Shown here one piece after another: positions 14,781 through 29,434 of a DNA stretch of 64,000 nucleotides (position 1 is the stretch's first letter; every line of letters starts with the position of its first letter). The notes beneath the pieces are model-generated. The model was not told the origin of the DNA. It made no database searches and was given only the letters and a program-made list of their open reading frames with translations. Source of the stretch: Cacajao melanocephalus (lineage: Eukaryota > Chordata > Mammalia > Primates > Pitheciidae); contig CAUYLG010048140.1 in assembly GCA_963573385.1 (NCBI GenBank), forward strand, positions 1 to 64,000. Direction: 5' to 3'. The position numbers were made by a program, and so were the translations under genes.

Positions 14781-15139
14781 ATTATAACTATCAAAATATA
14801 GGTATCCCCTGGGAGAGCCACGTAAATAAAAGTGTATGTCCACTTGAAATCCCACAAGCAGGAATTTAGTCCTGTAGGTTAAGGCTTTATATTTCCAGGT
14901 GTATACTTTTATATATTCCAGGTACAAGGACCCACAGGGAGATTACTTACATAGCTGTTCTTTGCCATGAATACCTCATAATCTATCAACATCCACTGGT
15001 AATCAATGTTCATTTCTCATAGCAGAGCCTGGCAGGGGAAGTCTTAGGAGGTGTACCTTTTTTGTGATTGAAAGAGAGATTTTGAACAGCTGTTGTCCAG
15101 GTAAACAGACTTGACTAGGGGCCAAGAATCTCATCATAG

Positions 15140-15245
15140 GAACATGGTCAGTATTTGTCTTGCTCACAACTTTATTCCCGACATCTATCAAAAGGTCTAG
15201 CGCATAGTAGAGGCTTAGAAAATATTTGTTGAGTGAGTGAATTTC
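15140..15245 (+). mobile_element. LINE-2 3' end
   Basis: TAGAGGCTTAGAAAATATTT followed by GTTGAGTGAGTGAA is the L2 terminus. A 118-codon minus-strand frame (15003-15359) runs through it and is therefore not a gene. Confidence 0.7.
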
Positions 15246-16190
15246 TATGACAGAAAGAAATTCAGGGGAGTCTTTCTTTTCCTTGGCCATCCAGAAATCA
15301 ATGTCTGAGTTATTGAAGTTCCCTGTCCTCAAATCATCCCTGCCAAACTTGGCAACCATTTTACCTACTGAAAAGAAAACATCAAAAGTCTAAGATAAAA
15401 AGAAATGATAAAATAACAAAACAAACTTTTGACCCACTTTGTTGTGCATTGAAAGGCACACTTTGGCAGACAAAAAGGCTCAGTGCTATGTAATTGTCAT
15501 CAGTGTTTCACTTAATATTTTAATGAGCTGAGCAACTGACATCTTGACTGAACACATGCCTTTGGTGGCTCTTGTTGCTAAGCAAAAAAGTGTATAAAAA
15601 GCTTGTTGTCCTTTTTTTTTAAAAAAAAAAATAATTTCTTAAAACGTAAATACATCCCAACTGCCACTTGGATTTATACAGAGACAATTCCTGTCATCCT
15701 TCTTCCTTCCTTCCCAAGCCAGCTCTTCTCATCGTTTCCTCTCCTCCCGCAGAGTTGCTGAGTTGGGTTCCACGTTCCTCTGCCGGTTCCTGGATTCAGA
15801 GCAGATCCTTCTGAGCCAGGACATGTCTGCCAGGACAGGCAGTGCCATTTTTAGCTATTTCTCTCTTCTCCCCAACCTTCCACAGAGCAACATTTGTACA
15901 TTTATTTTAATATTCCTTCTTCTTTCCTTTCAGCTGGCTGTCTTACGTTTTCTCTACATCTGACAGTTTTCTCCATTTGCCCCATGATTTTCCTTTTTTC
16001 TCCTCTCTTTTTTTTCTTCCTTTCATTTTCCTCTCTCTGGGGAGGGGTGGATGGTTGGAATCCCCACGAGGATCAAAAGGGCGATTTTTTGGGTGAAAGG
16101 GGAGATGGGTAATGTGCTAAATTGTGAGGGAATCACAACAAACCAAATATTCTTTCAGGAATTAGATATTTACATTCTTTCTTTGCCAGC
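15246..16190. other. Unique DNA with a T9-A11 run and pyrimidine tracts
   Basis: T9 (15612-15620) is followed directly by A11 (15621-15631). Pyrimidine-rich stretches lie at about 15690-15750 and 15965-16032. No gene is recognised. Confidence 0.55.
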
Positions 16191-16194
16191 CCTT

Positions 16195-16345
16195 GAAGAT
16201 AAGCGTTGTAATTATTCCATCCTACAGATAAGATAAATAAGAACTGAGAAGTTAAACAACCATCCCAGGGCTGACAGAGAGTAAACGAGAACCAAGATTT
16301 AGACTCAAACAGTGTGACTCTAGATCCCACTCTTAACACTGTCTT
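16195..16345 (-). mobile_element. MIR fragment
   Basis: CATCCTACAGATAAGATAAA then TTTAGACTCAAACAGTGTGA then CCCACTCTTAACAC follow the MIR core in reverse. Confidence 0.8.
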
Positions 16346-16539
16346 CCACTGTCTTGTATGAGCTCAGATGTGAATAGGGATGAATGTAAGTGACAGCGAA
16401 CACACAGAGGAGAGGGCAAGTTTGGGGAACCGCAGCACCCACAGAGAAGCAACCGGGAAACAAAAACCTAGCATACTTCAGAGGCTCATTTGTGACAGGG
16501 TTTGGGAGTGGAAAAACATGTAAGGTTCATATTTGGGAG

Positions 16540-16710
16540 ATTTGGGTTGGAACACACTTCCATTCCTTGTTAGCGTGTTATTTAACCTCTCTAAGCCTCT
16601 ATTTCCTCATCTCTAAACACAGATAGCACACATTTCACAGTTTAATGGCAAAGATTTTTAAAAGATAACATATGAAAAAGCTTTGTAAACTGTGGAGTTC
16701 TATGCAAATA
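16540..16710 (+). mobile_element. MIR fragment, nearly full
   Basis: TTATTTAACCTCTCTAAGCC then CTCATCTCTAAACACAGATA then GCTTTGTAAACTGTGGAGTT give the MIR core and 3' region in order. Confidence 0.82.
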
Positions 16711-17329
16711 TCTTTCTTCCTCTTGGCTTCTTCCCCTCTGTAACAGAAAGTAGGTTTCAGAATAGGGACTCAGGAAACAAACGCAGAATAAAGGGTGCTC
16801 CAGGAAGCTGGGGAAATTCTTGCAGGCTGTCTTTAGTCTAGGAGTTACTCTTTTCTAGCCTGAAGTCTGGGAGGCTTATGAGACCCATCCTATCCCAGCA
16901 GCACAGAGAAAACAGTTTTGCCAAAGGCATTGAACATTTTCCTGCCAGAGGAAAGTTGCCCTTTTAACCTCTAGCATTCTTTGGATTTTATGAAATACAT
17001 TGAGAATAGAAATGACCAAAACAAAGGAATAGCAAACACTATTCTTAAAAAACGGAACTTTTAGAAAATATGGAAAAACTCTGGAGTTTGCATATCAGCT
17101 GTAATCAAATGAGCTGGGGAAAGATGGAGGGACATGGTGTGGGGTAACAGCAGAGGCTGATGAATAGGTGAGCAAGTGACCCTTGACAGGGGAAGATCTC
17201 AAGCCCAACGCAAGAGCCACATCCCCCAGCCACCAGTGGGTTTTAATACAAGGAACAATTTGGAGACATTTGCAAATAAGTCAATACTAGCTGGCAGAAA
17301 ATTTAGTCTATCACCTTTTGAGGACCTCT
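16711..17329. other. Unique DNA
   Basis: No gene or repeat recognised. Confidence 0.5.
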
Positions 17330-17480
17330 CTCCATTCCTAAAACTGTTCTATGTGCTAAAGATACAGCAATAAGGACAGGAAGCTCACTGCCCTCAAGGA
17401 GCTTACATTCTAGGGCCCAGCTTGGTGGGGGTAAGAAGTCTAAATGAACCAGATAATTTCAGAGAGAGTGCTAAGGAATA
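17330..17480 (-). mobile_element. LINE-2 fragment
   Basis: TGTGCTAAAGATACAGCAAT then CCCTCAAGGAGCTTACATTC match the reverse complement of the L2 3' region, the stretch from which some L2-derived microRNAs arose. No inverted partner that would form a hairpin was seen nearby. Confidence 0.8.
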
Positions 17481-17624
17481 CATAGGAGATGTTCGGTAAC
17501 ATTTGTTAAATGGGAATGGATGGATGGATAAGAGAGACTTTGGATTCTCTCCAAAGACCATCTTTGTACAATGAGGCATTCGAGCCACCTGTCTTCACTG
17601 GGAATGCCATTTAATACATCCATT

Positions 17625-17740
17625 CAAATTCATTTAATCATTCAGACAACAATTCTTAAGTATCTATTACATGAAGGCATTAGGCTAGGCCCTAGAGATA
17701 TGAAGACAAAACATATTCCAGAGGCCCAGTAACCCTTTCA
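17625..17740 (-). mobile_element. LINE-2 3' terminus
   Basis: TTTAATCATTCAGACAACAA then AAGTATCTATTACATGAAGG is the antisense L2 end. Confidence 0.7.
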
Positions 17741-17753
17741 TTGAAGAATCAGT

Positions 17754-18038
17754 GCCAGGCGTGGTGGCTCACGCCTATAATCTCATCACTTTGGGAGGCT
17801 GAGGCGGGAGGATCACCTGAGGTTTCGAGTTTGAGACCAGTCTGACCAACATGGAGAAACCCTGTCTCTACTAAATATACAAAATTAGCCAGGAGTGGTG
17901 GTGCATGCCAGTAATCTCAGCTGCTCGGGAGGCTGAGGCAGGAAAATCGCTTGAACTCAGCAGGTGGAGGTTAAATCGTGCCTTGGCACTCCAGCCTGGG
18001 CAACAAGAGCAAAACTCTGACTCAGAAAAAAAAAAAAA
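17754..18038 (+). mobile_element. Alu SINE, dimeric
   Basis: Starts GCCAGGCGTGGTGGCTCAC and ends in A12. The right monomer is short by about 15 bp (GGAGGTTAAATCGTGCC). GAATCAG before and after suggests a 7-bp target duplication. Confidence 0.94.
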
Positions 18039-20049
18039 TGAATCAGCTTCTGGTGACTCAATTTGTTCTATCTTCTGCCAGTTTTGCCCACTTTCAGATT
18101 CAGTCTGAATGTATCTCCTGCCAGGAGAACCATTTAAGGCTCTGTGCAAAAAGGCTTGCAGAGCCTGGATGGCCCAGGCTTCCAATCTAGGCTCAGTGAG
18201 ATGTGACATTTTTACAAGGCAGGTGTCTCCATGCTGGAGTTTCCCGTCACCCTTAGAACCTCATGCTGCACTAGTAATGACAAAAGGAGCTCATCATCAG
18301 GCCGTGTAGTGACCAATTCTTTCCTAATCATGAGCACACATACCATACTGTTTAATCTGTGGCTGGGTGACCCAACAACAGAACATTGTGAAGTCTAAGT
18401 CTGACCTCTGTAAAGAGGAGTAGGAAACTGTCATAGAGGAAGAGTCCTATTGGCTGTAGTTTCCACAGGGTAGGAAAGAATCCTGTCATTGCCATATAGG
18501 GCCCCTTACTGCTGGCTCTCTCTGGGCTCACAACCACGCATAGACACACACACATAATTAGAGTACTGTTAGCCATCCTATTATCTATACTAAAAAAAAA
18601 AAAAAAAAAAGGGCCAGTTCTGTAGTGTCTTTTCCTTTCTGAATTTCTTGATACCTTTGAGAAAAGCCCGATGTGTCTTGCCAAGATACAGCACTGTCTT
18701 CCCGGTGTCTGTTAATCCTCTTTATTTTATTATGTAAATGAAGAGAGCTTATTGAGCTGACAAAAACATTTAGATTATGACTTCAAAATTGTGACCAGAG
18801 AAGGTTAAATTTATGAGTTGTTTAAAGAAATGAAAAGCAGCCCAGGTGAGAAGCTGGAAAGGCTCAGGAAGAAACACAGGTGACGAGAAAGGAAAATAAT
18901 CTACCCTCAGGCTGAGTAGGGAGCAAACAGAAAAAGACAATACAGAATAAGAGCACATTATGTCTAACAGAAAATTGTTGTCAATCTTTCCTCTCCAAAA
19001 AAAAAAAAAAAAAAGATGTTTTAATATGTAAGAATAAATGCATGTGTCAAATGGGTTTGTTTGCAAACACTCAATTATTATTGCACAGCAGGACCACACG
19101 GCTCTCTTACTCTCTCTCTTTTGAGCTGGGTGACAATGACAGGGAGAAGAGATTTAAAAACCATGCTTAAATTTTAGCAGAGAGGCCTCCTGGAGGAAAG
19201 TCAACCTACAAATCTAAGACATAAATAAACAAGCCACTATCCTAGACAATGTTCTTAAAAAAAAAGACAGGACAAATCCGCCTTAAGTTGATAGGTTGAG
19301 GTTGGAAAAGCGGACCTGGATTCTGTTTGCTTCGATAAAGGATTATAATTGCTGTTCTGTCTAACCTCAGGCCCTCTTTTCCTGGCACCCACACCCATGA
19401 ACCCTTCCCAGAGATCAATGTGGCTCCCTCTGTAGCATGCTGAGTTACGACGTTGACCTCTTTGGCTCAGTGTTAGTTGTGGAGCCTAGGAATTCGCAAA
19501 TTGGATTTGCTGGATATGCCTTGCTTTGATTTGTTGCTATTCCTTTGCTTTAAGCAGTAGAATCTGTTTTTCTTTTTATTATTATTATTATTGACATATA
19601 TCATCATAGGCCACAAGTGAGAACAGTAATGTGACTAATACAAATTTTACATTCTATAATAATATTAGTTTGAACTTTGTTAACTCTATGGGGTGATTTT
19701 AATTTTGTTTTGACTGCTAAGGAGAACGGATTATGACTTAAATTCTTCTTCAAGATAAAAAATTACATTATGAACCCTACATTCAGTACTCCAAACAGGA
19801 AAACCTTAGCTTTATTTTGCATACTTGGTGAAGTGCTATATTCCTGGACCCATAAGGGGAGAGAAGGGGGTGGCAGAGAGGAGGAAGGGTCTTGAACGCA
19901 ACTATTCCTCTAGATCAGCGTCTCTATACCAGTTCTTAAGTAACAGAACAAACTCAGTTGTAAACAGTTTGTTCTGAAAACTACAACTGAATATTTTCTT
20001 AAGGAATGAAGCCTGGGAACAATCAAGTAGACCAGAAGGGTGAGAACTG
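18039..20049. other. Longest largely unique stretch; A-runs and (ATT)n
   Basis: About 2 kb with no recognised gene or mobile element. It contains A19 (18592-18610), A18 (18997-19014) and (ATT)5 (19578-19592). Frames of up to 112 codons show no known domain. Confidence 0.55.
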
Positions 20050-20130
20050 GTTTCTCTTCAGTGGGTAGTACAGTGCCTGGCATAGAAAAAGTGTCATATA
20101 CATAATATTTTTAATGAGTGGATGTGCCAT
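20050..20130 (+). mobile_element. LINE-2/MIR-type 3' tail
   Basis: GTACAGTGCCTGGCATAGAA followed by an AATATTTTTAATGAGTGGAT-type end. The 3' tails of L2 and MIR are alike, so the family is uncertain. Confidence 0.5.
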
Positions 20131-20307
20131 TATCCTCCATTAGTATAATTATCAAGCATCTAACAAAACACCAAAAATTGATTGAGATCAATCACCACTG
20201 TATTCGAGGTTTTCAACTTGCCCTACTAACAATACTTTGTCAGCATTCCAGGAGGATGGCAGAATGAACTGACTTACCCTTCCAATGGCCTGACCTCTTT
20301 ATCTTTA

Positions 20308-20624
<317 letters not shown>

Positions 20625-20630
20625 GCTGAA

Positions 20631-21285
20631 GCATCCCTCACCTGTGAGACCAATGGGTGTAGAGGAGGGCTGTCTTGTACTAGCCTAGTCATCCTTTTTT
20701 GTTCCACTGCTTGTCACTTCATCTCCACTTTCTCCAGAGGGGCAGTGACATATCTCAAGGCCAGAGAAACAAAGGTCTGGGAAATTTACAAACCACACGT
20801 TCATCCCTTGAATCGTACAATGTCTAAGACAAAGTATGGGTCAAAGAGAAAGGGTAATCTTCTGTTGATGTTGGCTTTGCTGTGTTTTATTTTATTTCAT
20901 TTTATTTAGAATACCTTGTTTAGAATATGAGTGCTATGCTTGTATCCCACCAAGAAAAAACCTTCTGTACCTCAAAAGATTTTTTTATTTGATAGAAGCA
21001 ATAAAAGGGACAAAATCGCTAAGATGTCCACTTGTGAGCTTCTAAACCTTCTCCACCTTTCGCTTCTTTGCAGTTGTAAAATGTTTTGCCCCAGAGCCAC
21101 CAAGACCATGAGCACACTTTACCCTCCACAGCCACTTTGAGGCCAAACATACATTTAAAAAAGAAAGAAAGAAAATTTCCAGAGTGTTAATGATTAGTCT
21201 AGATTTCTGAGGAGTATTCCAGAAAGACAGATGTTATTTGGCACAGCAGTTTCACTAGAAAACACCAACCACCAAGTCCTCTGTT
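20631..21285. other. Unique DNA
   Basis: No gene recognised. (GAAA)n lies at 21157-21175. Confidence 0.5.
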
Positions 21286-21289
21286 TACC

Positions 21290-21425
21290 ACGGGTTCTCA
21301 AAGTACCCAGGTGGGGCCCACCCAGACTAATAGAATCTGAATTGCTGAAAGTGAAACTCAGGTTTCCCCGTTCTAAAAACTCCCCAGGAGATTTTAATGG
21401 GAAATTAAGGTTGAAACCCACTCTA
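21290..21425 (-). mobile_element. MER5A-like DNA transposon fragment (hAT, Charlie group)
   Basis: GGTTCTCAAAGTACCCAGGT then AATAGAATCTGAATTGCTGA then CCCCAGGAGATTTTAATGG follow the reverse MER5A order, with an internal deletion. Confidence 0.65.
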
Positions 21426-21713
21426 GCCTTTCTCCTCCCCCACATCTCTTTTCTTGTGCAAAACAATTTAGGTCTCTCCTTGCTTCTCTTTCCCTTTACC
21501 TCACTCAGCAAAACAAGGTTTCTCATTAAGGTACATCCTCCTTAGAAGGTTATAGGTAAGTAAAAAAGTTTTGCCATCACAAATAATTTTCTTCTGGTGA
21601 TGTGTGGAATTAGTATCTTTTAGAATAAGCCAGGTATATGTCTCCTTTTATCGGAGCCAGGAGGCCGAACTTGCACATCCAGCAAGGAACTTGGTATGGC
21701 ATTTAACAAATAA

Positions 21714-22433
21714 CGTAGCTGCCCAGCGGGTTCACCTTGCCCGCTGCTGAGACAGAGCCGATTTATCAAGACAGGGAAATTGCAATAAAGAAAGAGTTTA
21801 ATTCATGCAGAGCCGGCTATATGGGAGACTGGAGTTTTATTAGTACTCAAATCAGTCTCCCTGAAAACTTGGGAATCGGGGTTTTTGAGGATAATTTGGT
21901 GGGTAGACGGTTGGAGAGTGGGGAGCTGCTGATTGGTCAGGTCAGAGATGAAATCATAGGGAGTCGAAACTGTTCTCTTGCGCTGAGTCAGTTCCTGGGT
22001 GGAGGCCACAAGACAGGATGAGCCAGTTTATCTGTCTGGGTGGTGCCAGCTGATCTATCAAGCGTAGGGTCTCCAAAGTATGTCAAGCACTGATCTTAGG
22101 TTTTACAATAGTGATGCTATCCCCAGGAACAATTTGAGGAGGTTCAGAATCTTGCAGCTTCCAGCTGCATGACTCCTAAACCATAATTGCTGTAGCTAAT
22201 TTGCTAGTTCCAAAAGAGCAGTCTAGTCTCCAGGCAGGAAGGAGGTTTGTTTTGCGAAAGGGCTGTTATTGTCTTGGTTTTGAAGCTAAACTGTAAACTA
22301 AATTTCTCCCAAAGTTAGTTGGGGCCACACTCAGGAATGAACAAAGTCCGCTTGGAGCTTAGAAGCAAAATGGAGTCAGTTAGGTCAGTCATGACTTTCT
22401 CATTTATAATTTTTGCAAAGGCAGTTTTAGTAA
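21714..22433 (-). mobile_element. Solo ERV1 LTR, MER4-like, antisense
   Basis: Read in reverse it has the order of an ERV1 LTR. U3 begins at the GCAAAGGCAGTTTTAG end (22418-22433). A CAATAAAG-type signal region follows near 21783-21800, and the U5 end lies near 21716. TAAC occurs directly before and after and may be the 4-bp target duplication. No internal retroviral sequence flanks it, so it looks like a solo LTR from homologous recombination. MER4 is from memory of the consensus; another ERV1 family is possible. Confidence 0.65.
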
Positions 22434-22471
22434 CATCCTTAGACTTGGACTGGGACTTGAAAGAGACACTC

Positions 22472-22771
22472 AGCCCGGCACAGTGGCTCATGCCTGTAAT
22501 CCCGGCACTTTGGGAGGCTAAGGCAGGAGGATCACGAGGTCAAGGGTTCAAGACCAGCCTGGCCAATATGATGAAACCCCATCTCTGCTAAGAATACAAA
22601 AATTAGCCTGGCGTGTTGGTGCATACCTGTAATCCCAGCTACTCGGAAGGCTAAGGCAAGAGAATTACCTGAACCAGGATGCAGAGATTGCAGTGAGCCA
22701 AGATCATTCCACTGTTCTCCAGCCTGGGCAACAGAGCGGATTCTGTCTCAAAAAAAAAAAAAGAAAGAAAA
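22472..22771 (+). mobile_element. Alu SINE, dimeric
   Basis: Complete from GCCCGGCACAGTGGCTCAT to A12 plus GAAAGAAAAA. Confidence 0.95.
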
Positions 22772-23199
22772 ACAGACTCACTGATTTTCAGACAGAAGCA
22801 CTGGCACTGGAATCATTCTGGTAGGTGGCTACATGTCCTCTTTGCAAATATTCAAGAAATGAGATTCCATTTTTTTTTTTCAGCAAACCCTGACAGTGTT
22901 AAACAAAAATTACCACAAAAGTGGTGATTAGCTGAGCTGAGGGCATGCTTGCGGCCATCAGATCACATTTCTTCTTTGTATTTTCCTTCTTTTTGTTACC
23001 TTTTTCCTGAATTAATTACTGTATTTCTATGCTTAGATAAGGCAGTGAGCTATAGTAGAAAGGACAAGGGGTCTGGGATAGGTCAAAGACACTTTAAGAT
23101 TTCAAGGAACAGAATCTACTCAAGCTAGCTCAGTGTTCTTAGCTCTGGTCTGAGTTCCTGGTGATTTCCAACCGGTGGGCCTGGGAGAAGGTCTAGGCA
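22772..23199. other. Unique DNA
   Basis: No gene recognised; one T-run near 22870. Confidence 0.5.
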
Positions 23200-23214
23200 T
23201 TATCTGTAGCTTTA

Positions 23215-23524
<310 letters not shown>

Positions 23525-23539
23525 TTATCTGTAGCTTTA

Positions 23540-23812
23540 AATGTTGCACAAACACCAGTCCTCAGTGACTCCTGATCTCTCCTCTCTGCATGTGCTTCAT
23601 TCCTGCCACAGGGAGCTGATTCCTTGGCTACTATACCATCATGCCTGTGGCTCTGGTTTGCCAGGATACCAATTCTGGCCCCCAGTCTGCAGAACATTTC
23701 AGAACTACCTCTCAGTTCAAATTTCAGAGCAAATATCCTTGCTCACAGCACAGCAAATACATTGGTTCTTCTCCGATCTTTGTTCAAATATTGGGCCACC
23801 CCTATTTAGAAT
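23540..23812. other. Unique DNA
   Basis: No gene recognised; open frames on both strands are short and without known domains. Confidence 0.45.
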
Positions 23813-23825
23813 ATATGACTTTGCT

Positions 23826-24179
<354 letters not shown>

Positions 24180-24184
24180 CTACT

Positions 24185-24250
24185 TCACTGGGTTATTGTA
24201 AGGAATATATATATGGCAACTATCACAATGCCAGGCACCTACCAGTCAGT
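24185..24250 (+). mobile_element. MIR 3' fragment
   Basis: CTGGGTTATTGTAAGGAATA then CAATGCCAGGCACCTACCA match the MIR 3' half. Confidence 0.6.
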
Positions 24251-25664
24251 TTCCGTAGCCTTTCAAAGAAAGTGGCAAGGCTAAGAGTCCTGTGTGCTGT
24301 TCCTCTCTCGCACTGACACCCCCACCTCTGAAGAATCTTTCCACAGACATCCTCATTGTGGTCACATGAGGCTTGTTGCTTTTCCTTCTCCTCATATTTG
24401 CCAATAGGCATTTTCACAACTCTTTAGTACAGAGGTAGGAAGGAAAGCTGCTGCAACTCAAAGTGGTTTACTTTCATTAGTCTCTGGTTGAGAAGAGAAT
24501 AAGACTGAAGACCAAAATGAAATGTTTGCTTATGACTTCTGGGCTTAATTCATCTGTGCTGTCACTCTCGTGGCCCTGAGAAATAGGGACCGCTCTAAGT
24601 AGGCACATAGTAACCACCTACTGATCTGTTTTTGTTGAAGTGTGTTCTATATTTTCATTTTTACTTGGCTGAAATTCTGTGAGTCTTCTGAAAGCAGACG
24701 AAGATTAAACATGGGTGGTGGGCCTTATTTCTTTCCCTCTGTCTACCGATACATTTCTTGTATCTTTGTTGGGTAGAATTAGCATGTTTCCTTTGTTTGT
24801 AATAGTTTCTTAAACCTTCAGTTCTACTCAGCCCTATTTTAAGTTACTTTGTCTTGTTTTTTTGCTTTTGGTCAGTGGAGAGACTCTACAGCTTGTCGGG
24901 ATGTGCCTCTTTAAAATGAAAACTAGAGAGAAAAATTCTGACAAGTGGAGTTTTTTCTTTGATTATCTTTCTCATGTGAAGTCCTCTCTTTGCCTCACCA
25001 GGACAGGTGGTAAAGAAGCTTTTTAGATCTTTTTTTCTTCTAGGAAACCTTGCACATCTGGAGCACAGCCCTCCTTTCTTACTTTTTGCTATGTTGTTCA
25101 AAGCTTTTTAAGAAAAAAATAAACAGCAAAGAGAAAAATTGATTTTTCATATAAAGATGGCTTTTCTTGGATGCCCTCAACTGCAGAGACAGTTTATTTA
25201 AAGGGCAGCTGGTCACCTTCTTTTGAGGTCAGACAGCAACATTCTTAATCATATTGACAATTTCTGACTGGGAAGAAACATCTAAAAAACATATTATTAA
25301 ACGTAAAAGTGGAGGCAGCTCTTTACCTTGCCACTTCCCACTCCAGTCTCTACAGGAGTTCCTCCAAACAAACCTCATGTTCCAAGAGTGGCAGGCCCAC
25401 TTCTTCCATCTCATTCTCCTTTGAATGGCCTCTCTCATCCTCCCATCTCTCGCAGCCTCACCTCTGTAGGTCTTTGGAACCTTATGCATTGGAGATGAGA
25501 GAAAATTTAATGCCTCAATGACAACTTCAAATGGCATTTTAGCCGCTACAGAAATGAATAAATAATTACATTCACTTTATAATTGGGAGCTGAAAGGCAT
25601 TATAGACCACAAGAACTTCGGGTTTCTCATTTGGAACCCTCATTGAAGTCCTGAGTGATGCTTT
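24251..25664. other. Unique DNA, 1.4 kb
   Basis: No repeat or gene recognised. A 102-codon minus-strand frame (25229-25537) has no known domain and no convincing splice or promoter context, and is left as hypothetical at best. Confidence 0.5.
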
Positions 25665-25666
25665 AG

Positions 25667-25997
<331 letters not shown>

Positions 25998-26139
25998 TAG
26001 ACATGCCCTGTCCTTGTCCATGACCCTGAAAGGGCATAGGGCTCCATTTCCACTAGTCAGAAGGCCCTAAGGTGACGGCTTTCTGAGACAAGAAAAAGTA
26101 ATTCATGGAACCAGTAATGTTTAAGTAATAATAATAAGG

Positions 26140-26275
26140 GCTTATTTGATTGAATATTTACACCACCAGGTGCCGTATTTCGTGCTTTTGTAAGCATTAT
26201 CTCATTTAATCATCCCACCAATCCTACGATTTTTCTACCTGTGATTTCTTCATTGGCAGATAAGAAAATAGAAAT
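26140..26275 (-). mobile_element. MIR fragment
   Basis: TAAGCATTATCTCATTTAAT then CATCCCACCAATCCTACGAT then ATTGGCAGATAAGAAAATAG are the MIR core in reverse. Confidence 0.85.
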
Positions 26276-26299
26276 AAATGCAGTATATCAGAAGCAAAT

Positions 26300-26398
26300 A
26301 TGTATATGCATGATTCATAGCGGCCAAATGTTGTTAACAACCTGTTAACAGAGGAATACTTAAATACATTTTATAGTTAAAAAAAAAAAAAAAGTAAG
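26300..26398 (+). mobile_element. Possible LINE-1 fragment
   Basis: ATAGCGGCCAAATGTTGTTA, then the phrase GTATAATGTTAAGTAAAAAA beyond the Alu pair (27031-27050), resemble old L1 3' sequence. An A14 run follows. The match is weak. Confidence 0.35.
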
Positions 26399-26408
26399 TA
26401 ATTTACAA

Positions 26409-26720
26409 GGCTGGGCACTGTAGCTCACACCTGTAATCCCAGCACTTCGGGAGGCTGAGGCAGGTGGGACAGGAGTTCTAGAACAGCCTGGCCAACATGG
26501 TGAAACCCTGTCTGTACTAAAAAATACAAAAAAATTAGCCAGGCATGGTGGCATGCACCTGTAATGTCAGCTACTCTGGAGTCTGAGGCAGGAGAATCAC
26601 TTGAACCTAGGAGATGGAGGTTTCAGTGAGTGGAGATCGTGCCACTGCACTCCAGCCTGGATGACAGAGTAATACTCCAGCCCCCTGCCCAAAAAAAAAG
26701 AAAAAACAAAAAAGAAATCT
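26409..26720 (+). mobile_element. Alu SINE, first of a head-to-tail pair
   Basis: Dimer with a small deletion in the left monomer (GGCAGGTGGGACAGGAGTTC) and a mixed tail (A9 G A6 C A6). The outer duplication AATTTACA before it (26400-26407) recurs only after the second Alu. Confidence 0.94.
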
Positions 26721-27617
<897 letters not shown>

Positions 27618-27624
27618 AGAACAC

Positions 27625-28308
27625 CTCTAAGAATGAATGGGGTGCTCTTGTTAATTGCCGCAGGCAACAGGCATAAACCAGGAGCATCCTGAGCAGACCA
27701 GGACATGTGGTTGCCTATTAACAGGAGACCCTACAGAGAGCAAGCTCTACACTATCCCAAATATAGCTGTGACTCAGATCCAGGTTTGGCCCTCCCTTGG
27801 CTCCAGGGCTCCTTCCTTATCTAATATCCTGTGACTTCATCTGTGCTTTCAAGTGCCCTGTCTTTTTCCTGCTTATTCTCTGACTGACTTCAGGTACCTC
27901 TGCCTCAACAGACTCCCTGAGGTGTCTCCATTCATGTCTCCAAGAGAAAGAGGTCATCCTCCGCTGAGGATAATAGAACACACAGACACTGTCTCACTCT
28001 CATCCTCGATGAACTGGTGCATGATCGCTGCCATCTGCCGAAGACCAGCAGCAGGGCAGAACAAAACAGATGCATGGAAACTCCATGTGGAGAAGCAGCC
28101 TTGATCACCATCTACTCAGGATTGCTCAAGGAGACTGGGCAGTCTAAGCTCCAGTGGACCGAAGGAAAGACAAAAAGAGGTAAAGGAAATCCAAAAAGTA
28201 GAATGTTAAACTATATTCCACTCAGATTGTCTCAGTCATTTGTTAGGAAGAAAGTACAGAACCCTGACCCCAAAATAAGCAGATCCTCATTTTGTCCTCT
28301 TCAAAATG
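27625..28308. other. Unique DNA
   Basis: Locally less AT-rich; no gene or repeat recognised. Confidence 0.5.
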
Positions 28309-28320
28309 AAATGAACTGCA

Positions 28321-28623
28321 AGCCAGGTGCAGTGGCTCCCGCCTGTAATCCCAGCACTTTGGGAGGCTGAGGCGGGCAGATCACTTGAGGTCAGGAGTTA
28401 GAGATCAGCCTGGCTGACATGGTGAAACCCTGTCTCTGTTAAGAATACAAAAGTTGCCAGGTGTGGTGGCACACATCTGTAATCCCAGGTACTCAGGGCG
28501 CTGAGACAGGAGAATCACTTCAACCCAGGAGGCAAAGGTTGCAATGAGCCAAGATTGCGCCACTGCACTCCAGCCTGGGTGACAGAGTAAGACTCTGTCT
28601 TTAAAAAAAAAAAAAGAAAGAAA
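28321..28623 (+). mobile_element. Alu SINE, dimeric
   Basis: Complete with an A13 (GAAA)n tail. The target duplication is AAATGAACTGCA (28309-28320) against AAATGGACTGCG (28624-28635). Confidence 0.95.
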
Positions 28624-28842
28624 GAAATGGACTGCGAGTGGGAGATTCTTCTTCTCCTGTCCTTGCTCACCCACTGCCACCCCATATCACATTATTCACC
28701 AGAAGCCTTTTCTGCCACATAAAGTGTAGCCCAGGAGAGGCCAGACCCATCAATTCATGGACATACATTTGTATCTGTTTTATGGAGTTCAAAGGAATCC
28801 TATTTTCATGGAGTAGAAAATGTTGTTTAAAAATATCATACA

Positions 28843-29434
<592 letters not shown>

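Noticed and set aside
15722..15840. Pyrimidine tract plus CCCGCAG, like a splice acceptor at 15752
   Set aside because: No matching donor, no conserved reading frame and no partner exon could be seen.
17390..17415. Sequence resembling L2-derived microRNA (AAGGAGCTTACATTCTAG)
   Set aside because: It is part of a single L2 fragment and no inverted copy nearby would form the needed hairpin.
24886..25537. Two minus-strand frames (71 and 102 codons) as one gene
   Set aside because: They are in unconnected frames, with no domain and no splice signals that would join them.
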